A program made the position numbers and the translations under genes. This document shows, one piece after another, positions 5,803-12,618 of a DNA stretch of 16,746 nucleotides. This DNA comes from Methanothrix sp. (lineage in GTDB: Archaea; Halobacteriota; Methanosarcinia; Methanotrichales; Methanotrichaceae): the NCBI GenBank assembly GCA_023229165.1, contig JALNZQ010000038.1, positions 1 to 16,746 of the forward strand. Reading direction: 5' to 3'. The notes under the pieces are model-generated. The model was not told the DNA's origin. It worked only from the letters and a program-made list of their open reading frames with translations, and searched no databases. Position 1 is the stretch's first letter; every line of letters starts with the position of its first letter.

Positions 5803-6492
5803 TCACTGTACCCGCTCTACAGGTATTCTGCCATTGTGCAGTGCTGTGGCCAGCAGTACTCCCGAAAAGCCCATCTTCTCCAAAGTCCTCAGGTCTTCTT
5901 CACCCTCTACGCCGCCTCCCAGTATGAGAGGATGCTTTGAGGCTGCTGCCGCATTTTCTAGAAATTTTTTGTCTAGTCCTGCTGATGTGCCCACTTTATC
6001 CAGCTCCAGAAGGATAACGCTTTCCAGTTTCAGCCCGTTTAGCCTCTGCAAGAGCTGCAAGGGCGTATGCCCGGCCAGCTCTGGATCGCGGGCCAAAACC
6101 TTCCTCTTCATCATATCGATGCTTACTACTATCCTGCGTTCTCTTGCTGCCCCTTCGATGAGCTGCAGCGAGGATGTCTCCGTGCCCAGTACCGGAGAGA
6201 TGGATTCAGGCAGACGATCCAGATCGCTGGCCCTCGAAATCCCTGTATCTGCCATGGTCTTCGTCCTGTCCGATATCTTTTTTATGACCGCCAGATTATC
6301 GCCCCGGCCTGTCAGCAGGTTAAGGTCGGCGACGTAAACCTCCCTGGGGCGAATCTCCTGCAAAATGCCCAGCGGCTCTGATGTGGACACGATCTGGGAA
6401 AAGCCGGCTATAGGCTCATAACGGCTCCTCTCTCCGCGCACGGCATGGACAACAGCACCATTAAGTATATCGAGGACGAAGATGCATCGCAC
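5803..6492 (-). CDS. HisA-like TIM-barrel protein (COG1411 type), methanofuran-linked by context
   Basis: 229 residues from the GTG at 6492, which has AAAGGAG five bases upstream. A start 23 codons further up would lie inside the opposing mfnB gene. The fold is a HisA/HisF barrel: VRCIFVLDILNGAVVHAVRG places Asp8 where HisA has its catalytic base, IVVSIDMMKRKVLA supplies Asp126 near HisA's Asp127, and LILGGGVEGEEDL gives the C-terminal phosphate-binding loop. The first half has MADTGI where HisA has an IGGGI phosphate loop, so the usual bis-phosphate substrate is unlikely. This matches the methanogen 'proFAR isomerase related' group (MJ0703-like), whose reaction I do not know to be established. 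It is divergent from mfnB with 27 bases between start codons, pointing to furan or methanofuran metabolism. Confidence 0.82.
   Translation of the reverse strand: MRCIFVLDILNGAVVHAVRGERSRYEPIAGFSQIVSTSEPLGILQEIRPREVYVADLNLLTGRGDNLAVIKKISDRTKTMADTGISRASDLDRLPESISPVLGTETSSLQLIEGAARERRIVVSIDMMKRKVLARDPELAGHTPLQLLQRLNGLKLESVILLELDKVGTSAGLDKKFLENAAAASKHPLILGGGVEGEEDLRTLEKMGFSGVLLATALHNGRIPVERVQ
6461..6470 (+). promoter_or_regulatory. Candidate TATA box for mfnB inside the opposing gene
   Basis: ttaagtatat lies about 55 bases before the mfnB ATG and within the first codons of the HisA-like gene. A start near 6491 would give a 29-base leader. The gap between the two genes is too short to hold promoters itself. 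Confidence 0.35.
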
Positions 6493-6519
6493 AACTGCTC
6501 CTTTCGGGATTGGATGAAT

Positions 6520-7221
6520 ATGAGATTGTTGGTTAGCCCCATGAATATCGATGAAGCACAAGCGGCTCTGGCCGGCGGTGCAGACATTCTAGATGTAAAA
6601 AATCCCAAAGAGGGATCACTTGGCGCGAACTTTCCCTGGGCCATCCGGGCTGTGGCAGACCTGGCCAAAGGCAGGGTGCCGGTTTCCGCCACCATCGGCG
6701 ACCTGGAATTCAAACCGGGCACGGCGAGCCTGGCGGCGTTAGGTGCTGCCGTTTCCGGTGCCGAGTACATAAAGGCAGGCCTTTTGGGTGTGAAGACCCC
6801 CGCTCAAGCGGAAGAGATGATGGATGGCATTGTGCGAGCGGTCAAGGACTTCGATGCCAAGAAGAAGGTAGTTGCATCAGCCTACTCCGACTACGCCCGA
6901 GTCGGATCCATCTCGCCCCGGCTCCTGCCCGCAGTTGCCGCCAAAGCCGGCGCAGACCTGGTCATGGTGGACACAGCCGTCAAAGACGGAAAGCCTACCT
7001 TTGATTTCATGAGCGAGCAGGATTTGCTGGATTTTATTGCTCAGGGTCATGCCGCCGGTCTGGAGGTGGCAATTGCCGGAAGCATCAGCTTCGCCCACCT
7101 GGAGCTTCTCAGACGATTGCAGCCGGACATCATCGGCGTGCGGGGCATCGTCTGCGGTGGAGATCGCAGGAGCGCTATCCGGGCGGAGCTGGTGGAAAAG
7201 GTCAAGAAAGCTCTGCAATAG
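6520..7221 (+). CDS. mfnB: (5-formylfuran-3-yl)methyl phosphate synthase
   Basis: 233 residues. MfnB condenses two glyceraldehyde-3-phosphate molecules into 4-(hydroxymethyl)-2-furancarboxaldehyde phosphate, the furan precursor of methanofuran, the first C1 carrier of methanogenesis. The protein opens RLLVSPMNIDEAQAALAGGA followed by DILDVKNPKEGSLGANFPW, closely like the Methanocaldococcus enzyme. With the ATG at 6520 the catalytic Lys falls at position 27 (DVKNPK) and Asp151/Lys155 in VMVDTAVKDG fall exactly where the characterised enzyme has them. This settles the start against an in-frame ATG at 6445. The length also fits (about 235). It is divergent from the HisA-like gene and overlaps the NUDIX gene by 20 bases at its 3' end. 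Confidence 0.95.
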   Translation: MRLLVSPMNIDEAQAALAGGADILDVKNPKEGSLGANFPWAIRAVADLAKGRVPVSATIGDLEFKPGTASLAALGAAVSGAEYIKAGLLGVKTPAQAEEMMDGIVRAVKDFDAKKKVVASAYSDYARVGSISPRLLPAVAAKAGADLVMVDTAVKDGKPTFDFMSEQDLLDFIAQGHAAGLEVAIAGSISFAHLELLRRLQPDIIGVRGIVCGGDRRSAIRAELVEKVKKALQ

Positions 7222-7696
7222 CCTCTTTTTTTGGCTCATAATTTACGGCTTTCAGAAGTCTATCAATAAAACCGGCTTGCCCTTTCAGGATCTTTTTTCT
7301 GGCTTTCTCAGCATCAAACCATTCGGCTTTATCGACCTCTGGAAATTCTCTTATGATTCCTGATTTTTTAGGCCATTCCATGGCGAATTTATTGCTCGTG
7401 GCTAAAGCCGCATCTAAATCCGATTGATGTGCCCACACGTGCACAATCTTTTTGCTGGGCTGCCTTATCGTGCCAAGATTTGTGAACCGCCCTGTAACCT
7501 CAGAGCCGGTTTCCTCTTTGAATTCCCTTTTTGCGGCCTCTAGCGGGCTCTCCTGCTCTTCAAACACCCCTTTGGGTATCGACCAGGCACCCTCATCCTT
7601 TCCGGACCAAAAAGGGCCACCAGGATGGACAAGCAGCATCTCAAGCTTGTTGTCTTTAAACCTGAATAAGAGAATTCCGCCGCTATGCACGCTCAT
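7202..7696 (-). CDS. NUDIX hydrolase (COG4119-like NTP pyrophosphohydrolase)
   Basis: 164 residues, cytoplasmic. The NUDIX box spans residues 43-65: G43, E49, then R57-E58-F59-K60-E61-E62-T63-G64, with Ser65 where a hydrophobic residue is usual. The catalytic metal-binding Glu residues are intact. The preceding LLVHPGGPFWSGKDEGAWSI and PKG are characteristic of the COG4119 group, whose members cleave nucleoside diphosphate-linked compounds; the substrate here is unknown. GGGG lies six to seven bases before the ATG. It converges on mfnB, and the last 20 bases of the two genes overlap, so terminators must lie inside the opposite gene. Confidence 0.9.
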   Translation of the reverse strand: MSVHSGGILLFRFKDNKLEMLLVHPGGPFWSGKDEGAWSIPKGVFEEQESPLEAAKREFKEETGSEVTGRFTNLGTIRQPSKKIVHVWAHQSDLDAALATSNKFAMEWPKKSGIIREFPEVDKAEWFDAEKARKKILKGQAGFIDRLLKAVNYEPKKEAIAELS

Positions 7697-7757
7697 CTAA
7701 AACCCCTACCTGATTATATCATTGCATAGTCATGTGACTACTCTCACCAATGAATTA

Positions 7758-7774
7758 GCAGGGATTAACCCTGC
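7758..7774. promoter_or_regulatory. Small hairpin in the region upstream of tgt
   Basis: gcaggg-attaa-ccctgc is a perfect 6-bp stem with a 5-base loop, about 160 bases before the tgt ATG and 60 bases before the NUDIX gene's start on the other strand. No T-tract follows; it may be an operator. It does not match a preQ1 riboswitch. Confidence 0.3.
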
Positions 7775-7782
7775 ATCCTCCT

Positions 7783-7833
7783 AAAAGCTTTTTCGGATGC
7801 TGACCATGAGCAAGTCATGCAAAAGCTTTTTCC
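7783..7833. repeat. Pair of aaaagctttttc direct repeats upstream of tgt
   Basis: aaaagctttttc occurs at 7783-7794 and again at 7821-7832 (extended there to gcaaaagctttttcc), 38 bases apart. The same 14-base form occurs inverted at 5322-5335. The core AAAAGCTTTT is itself palindromic, so the pair could bind one regulator. Confidence 0.35.
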
Positions 7834-7931
7834 GCCGGCTGGCTGCAAAGAGTACCTGGCATGATAGCAGTAATGAAGTAATATTCATGGGGCGAGATTG
7901 GGAAAAATTGGTTGTATTCAGGTAATAGGAT

Positions 7932-9206
7932 ATGGGCGCACTATCTTTTGAGATCTTAAAGCGGGATAAGCAAACGCACGCACGGCTGGGGCTGATAAAA
8001 ACCATGCGGGGAGATATACAGACGCCCTACCTGGTTCCGGTGGCAACAATGGGCAGTGTTAGAGCTTTGGGCTCCGACGATCTGCTCAGTTTAGGCGCGC
8101 AGTGCACCCTTGCCAATACCTACCATCTTCACCTGAAGCCGGGCGATGAACTGATAAAGCGGCTCGGTGGGATGCACCGGTTCATGGGATTTGACCGGCC
8201 CGTGTTCACAGATTCCGGCGGCTTTCAGGCATTTTCTTTAGGCTTTGCCAGAGAGCATAATATCAGCAAGATCGGCAACATCTTCCCGCAAGATTTCCGA
8301 AAAAAATACGATGATGAATGCACTGAAGTGGAGAATAGGAGCGCGAGAGGCGCAGGATACGAGAAAAACGAAAAAAGAAAGCCGAAGGAGAATTTGACCA
8401 AGATCACTGATGAGGGCATCTCTTTCAAGTCCATTGCCGACGGAGCCTGGCATTTTTTGAATGCGGAAAAGTCGATGAAGATTCAGTCCAATCTCGGAAC
8501 AGACATCATCATGGCATTTGACGAATGCACTTCACCCCTCTCAGATTACGATTACACCAGAAAAGCCATGCTAAGAACCCATAATTGGTCGGAAGAGTCC
8601 ATCCGATACCACGATAAAAATCAAGCGCTCTACGGCATAATTCAGGGTGGATGGTTTGAGGACTTGAGGCGGGAAAGCACAGAGGCCATCTCTGCCCAGC
8701 CTTTTGACGGCATCGCCATTGGGGGCTCGCTGGGGAACAGCAAGCAGGATATGCATCAGGTCTTAGACTGGACAATTCCCAGACTGGATGACGACCGGCC
8801 GCGCCATCTCTTGGGCATCGGCGAGATCGACGACATATTTGAATGCGTAGAGCGAGGAATCGATACCTTCGACTGCGTCTCTCCCACAAGAATCGCCCGC
8901 AGGGGAAGCCTCTTAATCTCGCCTCAGGCGGGTGGATCGCAGGAGAACAAGTTCCACATAAATATCAAAACCGCTAAATTCAAAGAAGACCGCTCGCCCG
9001 TCGACCCCAACTGCACCTGCTCTACCTGTCGCACCTACTCGCGAGCCTACCTTCGCCATCTTTATGTCTCCAGGGAGCTGTCCTATTTCCGGCTGGCCAC
9101 GCTTCATAATCTCCATTTTATGCTCCGCTTTATGGAAGAGGTCAGGGAAAGCATACGAACAGGGACATTTGCGCAGCTGAAAGAAAAATGGCTGAGAAAA
9201 ACTTAG
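7932..9206 (+). CDS. tgt: Bacterial-type tRNA-guanine transglycosylase (queuosine salvage)
   Basis: 424 residues, against about 370-390 for bacterial enzymes. TGT exchanges a guanine in tRNA for a 7-deazaguanine (preQ1 or queuine) at anticodon position 34. The bacterial plan is complete: TDSGGFQ (Asp94, equivalent to Zymomonas Asp102), MAFDECT (Asp197 = Asp156), GIIQGG (Gln238 = Gln203), GIDTFDCVSPTR (nucleophile Asp314 = Asp280), and the zinc site C361-C363-C366-H392, whose spacing from Asp314 is identical to the Zymomonas enzyme. The large C-terminal PUA extension of archaeal ArcTGT is absent. The pocket strand reads AIGGSLG rather than bacterial AVGGLAVGE. A charged insertion (about residues 104-154) separates FSLG from the LTKITDEGISF strand. 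The transporter gene starts one base after its stop. Confidence 0.93.
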   Translation: MGALSFEILKRDKQTHARLGLIKTMRGDIQTPYLVPVATMGSVRALGSDDLLSLGAQCTLANTYHLHLKPGDELIKRLGGMHRFMGFDRPVFTDSGGFQAFSLGFAREHNISKIGNIFPQDFRKKYDDECTEVENRSARGAGYEKNEKRKPKENLTKITDEGISFKSIADGAWHFLNAEKSMKIQSNLGTDIIMAFDECTSPLSDYDYTRKAMLRTHNWSEESIRYHDKNQALYGIIQGGWFEDLRRESTEAISAQPFDGIAIGGSLGNSKQDMHQVLDWTIPRLDDDRPRHLLGIGEIDDIFECVERGIDTFDCVSPTRIARRGSLLISPQAGGSQENKFHINIKTAKFKEDRSPVDPNCTCSTCRTYSRAYLRHLYVSRELSYFRLATLHNLHFMLRFMEEVRESIRTGTFAQLKEKWLRKT

Positions 9207-9207
9207 A

Positions 9208-9927
9208 ATGCAGATAAATACAGAGGACCAGAGCGAGTGCGAAGGCCAGAAGACGTTGAAAGCCAATGATAGCGGGCTCAAGGACGGTAAATTAGGGTTG
9301 GACAAGACGCAGGCCGCGATAATTCTCTCTGGCCTTTACCTCTTCTTCTCCCTGGCAGGCAACATCGCTGCCACCAAGGTCACCTACTTCGGCAGCCTGG
9401 TCATGGACGCCGGATTTATCTATTCCCTCACGTTCACCTGGCGCGACCTGATCCACAAGCAGCTCGGCCAGAAGGCGGCAATCACCACCATCTGGCTGTC
9501 GGCAGCCGTCAACCTGCTCGCTGCCTTTTATTTTCAGCTGGTAGTCCTGCTGCCGGCGCAGACCGATTGGGCGAATAGCGGAGGGCAGATTGCCTGGGAA
9601 TTTCTCTTTTCCCTGCAGATGAGGATCGTACTGGCATCTATCCTCACGGCGCTCATTGCCGAGCTGATTGACACGAAAGTCTATCAACTCTGGACGCGCG
9701 GCGGAAGAGAAAAATGGCCGCAATGGACCAGGGTATTTGCCTCCAATTCGGTTTCCATTCCCGTGGACAGCCTGATCTTTCCCATCATCGCCTTTGCCGG
9801 AGTTGTGGGAGCGGAGGGCCTCCAGCAGATGGTCTGGACCAACATCATCGTTAAAGCGCTGGTGACTGTGCTGGTCTTCTGGACGATCTATCTTGTTCCG
9901 GAAAAGCCGATTTACGAGGAGAGGTGA
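9208..9927 (+). CDS. Queuosine-precursor transporter (YhhQ/QPTR, COG1738)
   Basis: 239 residues: a polar N-terminal extension of about 30, then about six membrane spans (near residues 33-53, 55-75, 92-116, 133-156, 186-206, 212-232). Family features are visible: NIAATKVTYFG in the first span, then SLTFTWRDLIHKQLGQKAA, which corresponds to the conserved '(P)LTF..TD...E.yGkk.A' segment, then ASILTALIAELIDTKVYQLW and the conserved ASNSVSIPVDSLIFPIIAF. Characterised members import 7-deazaguanines (preQ0, preQ1 or queuine). Its ATG is one base after the tgt stop and it has no strong ribosome-binding site, so translation is probably coupled to tgt. The context makes it the uptake half of a salvage pair, although some archaeal members feed archaeosine synthesis instead. 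Confidence 0.9.
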   Translation: MQINTEDQSECEGQKTLKANDSGLKDGKLGLDKTQAAIILSGLYLFFSLAGNIAATKVTYFGSLVMDAGFIYSLTFTWRDLIHKQLGQKAAITTIWLSAAVNLLAAFYFQLVVLLPAQTDWANSGGQIAWEFLFSLQMRIVLASILTALIAELIDTKVYQLWTRGGREKWPQWTRVFASNSVSIPVDSLIFPIIAFAGVVGAEGLQQMVWTNIIVKALVTVLVFWTIYLVPEKPIYEER

Positions 9928-9941
9928 GGCATTTGCGGCAA

Positions 9942-9961
9942 TTTTTTGGCCTCTATTTTTT
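9942..9961 (+). terminator. Double T-tract after the tgt-transporter operon
   Basis: tttttt at 9942-9947 and again at 9956-9961, starting 15 bases after the transporter stop. This is an archaeal-style terminator; the opposing gene ends here too. Confidence 0.5.
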
Positions 9962-11037
9962 CAGATCGGCCCGGAGAGTCGCACATTATTTACCGTAACA
10001 ATGCCCTTCGACATGCCAGCTGGCACATTCATGTATACATCGTCTTCGTAGTCGTAAATTCCATTGCCGTTTACATCAAAGTAGCCCACACTGTTGGTAT
10101 CTGTGTCCGGTCCAAGGAAACTCGCGAAGGGTGGCCAAGCTACCAATTTATTTTGATCATCGTCAAAATTCGTAACCTTTGTCCCTGCGGTCAGATTTCC
10201 CATTGAGCTTAATCTGATATCATTGGTTTGGATTAACAGGGCAGACGAATCCTCCCACCTACAGCCAGCAGATTCATCATCCCGACTGGAGCCTTCAGCT
10301 ACCATCTGGCAGGGTTGAATCTTGATGAGCCAGGTTCCAAGAACATGATAATAATCTGCCTTTAAGCCGCGAACCATTTCAATGCAAAGTCCCCGCATTT
10401 CTCCGATCTTCCTTGGTTTTTTATCGAGGATTTTATCTGAAATGAATAATTTATAATTATCTGTAAACAGGGCAATACCCAATCCCGGTGAAGAGATCTC
10501 TCTTCCACGATAAGGAAGGCGCTCGCTGAAGCCTGTCATCATATCGGCAGAATTTTCAGAATCATCATAGCAATCAAGATCGGGATGTTCAGAATGATCA
10601 ATGCGATCGATGTGGTGCAGGTAAACCGGATCATTTAGATCGTATGCGCGACTGCCATGAATATCCAGGAAGCTGATTACCGAAGGCAGCTGCTTTATCG
10701 GTCTATTCATATCAGAATCTAGAAATGTCACCTTCGATCCAGGAGACACATTGGCAAAAAAAGTCAGTCTCACATCATTGGCATTGGTTGTGCCGCTGGC
10801 AGAAGGCCCAATATGAAGATAAACCGGGTCTTCTTCATCATATCCGGGAGTTCCTATATCCCAAAAAGCCACAGTTGTCTCCACTGGAAGCGGGAAAAGA
10901 GGTCTGCCTATATCCGAATCATTGGACAAAACCTTGCTGCCGAAAGGATAGATCGCACTCTTTGCAGGGCTTACCATCAAGATTATGCTTGCCAACAAAA
11001 GTATCCACATTAAGCACTTCCATCCCGGCACAAACAT
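9961..11037 (-). CDS. Secreted Asp-rich repeat protein with a dockerin-like calcium-binding loop
   Basis: 358 residues. Residues 8-28 form a signal peptide (LMWILLLASIILMVSPAKS). The mature protein has three related units: GSKVLSNDSDIGRPLFPLP...DPVYLH (33-75), GSKVTFLDSDMNRPIKQLP...DPVYLH (100-141) and GTKVTNFDDDQNKLVAWPP...DDVYMN (285-337). They are linked by the recurring NDVRL / NDIRLS / NNVRLS strand (87-91, 272-277, 350-355). An insertion (about 142-270) with His, Asp and four Cys separates units 2 and 3. DVNGNGIYDYED (321-332) matches an EF-hand/dockerin calcium loop, and the same position is Asp-rich in units 1 and 2. It is probably a calcium-stabilised surface or matrix protein; I know no named family. 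GGAG lies seven bases before the ATG. The very AT-rich upstream region is shared with purB. Confidence 0.82.
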   Translation of the reverse strand: MFVPGWKCLMWILLLASIILMVSPAKSAIYPFGSKVLSNDSDIGRPLFPLPVETTVAFWDIGTPGYDEEDPVYLHIGPSASGTTNANDVRLTFFANVSPGSKVTFLDSDMNRPIKQLPSVISFLDIHGSRAYDLNDPVYLHHIDRIDHSEHPDLDCYDDSENSADMMTGFSERLPYRGREISSPGLGIALFTDNYKLFISDKILDKKPRKIGEMRGLCIEMVRGLKADYYHVLGTWLIKIQPCQMVAEGSSRDDESAGCRWEDSSALLIQTNDIRLSSMGNLTAGTKVTNFDDDQNKLVAWPPFASFLGPDTDTNSVGYFDVNGNGIYDYEDDVYMNVPAGMSKGIVTVNNVRLSGPI

Positions 11038-11262
11038 CAGCTCACTCCTCCCGCTTCATTTCATTAACTCTTATTGAGTTTTAACTATTAATATTTTATT
11101 ATATTTTTAGTCAATTATATATTAATTATAATTTAGAGGTTAAACATAGCCATAGGCGCAGAACTCATCGAGACCGTGAATGAATTCTCCTGCCTGCCTC
11201 TTTCGCCGCCGTTTATGGAGCAACCAAAAGTTCCATCAACCCCCCGCACTATCCTACTCCCC
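11038..11262. promoter_or_regulatory. AT-rich divergent promoter region
   Basis: Positions 11070-11140 are almost pure A/T and separate the secreted-protein gene (minus) from purB (plus). Minus-strand TATA candidates lie about 11085-11110. A plus-strand candidate (attaattataattta, about 11121-11135) would start transcription near 11155. Individual sites cannot be fixed by eye in such low-complexity sequence. Confidence 0.45.
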
Positions 11263-12606
11263 ATGTCTATTCACCCTATTGAATTTAGATATGGAACCAA
11301 AGAGATGAAAGATATCTGGGAAGAGGACTTCCGGCTGCGCTGTCTCTTTCACGTGGAGGCGGCCCTCTCTTTAGCTGAAGAAGAGTTGGGCATGATCCCA
11401 AAGGGCGCAGCCGCCGAGATCGCCGCTGCTGCAAAGTCCACCAGCCCTGCGAGGGCCAAGCAGATCGAGGATGAGATCGGCCACGACATGATGGCCACCG
11501 TCCTGGCCATGGCGGAGTGCGCTCCGAAGTTTGGAGAGTGGATTCACCTGGGCGCCACCTCCAACGACATCCTGGATACGGCCACCGGTCTGCAGATCAA
11601 GGCTTCCCTGGATGTGCTGCAGCCCAAATTGAAGAAACTCCTTGCGCTGCTGCTGGATCTGGCCATACAGAATAAAAACCTGGTATGTGCGGGCAGAACG
11701 CACGGCCAGATTGCGGTGCCCACCACCTATGGCCTGCGATTCGCCATCTGGGCCTCGGAGATCGCGCGCCACATCGAGCGATTGGTGCAGATGCGGCCCC
11801 GCGCTGCCGTAGGCAAAATGAGCGGAGCTGTGGGCACTCAGGCAGCCTATGGCCTGAATGGAATGGCGATTCAGTCGCGGGTCATGGAGCACCTCGGGCT
11901 TAACGAAGTGGATGTCTCCAATCAGGTGGTGCAGCGCGACCGGCATGCAGAAATGGTCTGCTGGATGGCACTCGTTGCCTCCACCCTGGATAAGATATTC
12001 GTGGAGATGCGCACCATGCAGCGCACTGAGATCGCCGAGGTGGAAGAGGGCTTCGGCAAAAAGCAGGTAGGCTCCTCGACCATGCCCCACAAGAGAAATC
12101 CGATTAAGTCGGAGCAGATCTGCGGCCTTTCCAGAATAGTGCGGGCACAAATCCTGCCTGCCTTTGAGAACATTCCCCTCTGGGATGAACGCGATCTCAC
12201 CAACAGTAGCAGTGAGCGTATCATCTTCCCGGAAGCTTTCATCTTCACCGATCATCTCATCACCCTGGCCACGCGCACGCTCAGCGGGCTAAGGATGCGG
12301 CCTGAGAATATCGAGCGCAATTTGACAATGCTGCACGGACTGAATATGGCCGAGAACGTGATGGTAGAGCTGGCCAAGAAGGGCGTGGGCCGTCAGCAAG
12401 CTCACGAGATCATGCGCCAGAGTTCTATGGCTGCCTTCGAGCAGAAGAGGGAGCTGGCCGAAGTTCTCGTGGAGAACGAGACGGTCATGCGCCACCTGGG
12501 TGCCAAAGAGATAGATGCCTTGCTTGATCCGCACCAGTATATCGGAACAGCCGTGGCTCAGGTAGAGAGGCTCTACGATAAGCTGCAAAAGCTCTACATT
12601 GCCTGA
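11263..12606 (+). CDS. purB: Adenylosuccinate lyase
   Basis: 447 residues from the ATG at 11263. The enzyme works twice in purine synthesis: it releases fumarate from SAICAR to give AICAR, and from adenylosuccinate to give AMP. It is a cytoplasmic tetramer of the fumarase/aspartase superfamily. Visible signatures are IHLGATSNDILDTA (about residue 98), RTHGQIAVPTTYGLR (the active-site His near 147) and the flexible signature loop GSSTMPHKRNP (about 269-279), whose Ser is the catalytic base. The N-terminus SIHPIEFRYGTKEMKDIW matches archaeal PurB proteins, so I start here. The in-frame ATGs at 11176 and 11215 would add 29 or 16 Pro-rich residues of no family character. None of the three has a good ribosome-binding site. 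A metallo-beta-lactamase-fold gene follows by 12 bases. Confidence 0.95.
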   Translation: MSIHPIEFRYGTKEMKDIWEEDFRLRCLFHVEAALSLAEEELGMIPKGAAAEIAAAAKSTSPARAKQIEDEIGHDMMATVLAMAECAPKFGEWIHLGATSNDILDTATGLQIKASLDVLQPKLKKLLALLLDLAIQNKNLVCAGRTHGQIAVPTTYGLRFAIWASEIARHIERLVQMRPRAAVGKMSGAVGTQAAYGLNGMAIQSRVMEHLGLNEVDVSNQVVQRDRHAEMVCWMALVASTLDKIFVEMRTMQRTEIAEVEEGFGKKQVGSSTMPHKRNPIKSEQICGLSRIVRAQILPAFENIPLWDERDLTNSSSERIIFPEAFIFTDHLITLATRTLSGLRMRPENIERNLTMLHGLNMAENVMVELAKKGVGRQQAHEIMRQSSMAAFEQKRELAEVLVENETVMRHLGAKEIDALLDPHQYIGTAVAQVERLYDKLQKLYIA

Positions 12607-12618
12607 GGATGGCAAAGA

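Noticed and set aside
5795..6337. Plus-strand frame of 180 codons
   Set aside because: Ser/Pro-rich antisense shadow of the HisA-like gene.
7697..7931. preQ1 riboswitch upstream of tgt
   Set aside because: I looked for the preQ1-I/II core (a small C-rich pseudoknot with an A-rich tail) and saw none; only a plain 6-bp hairpin and AAGCTTTT repeats are present.
7932..9206. Archaeosine transglycosylase (tgtA/ArcTGT) as the product
   Set aside because: It lacks the archaeal C-terminal extension and follows the bacterial spacing from the nucleophilic Asp to the zinc ligands exactly.
11371..12255. Minus-strand open frame of 294 codons
   Set aside because: It lies wholly antisense to purB, reads His/Gly/Leu-rich without any domain pattern, and purB is unmistakable.
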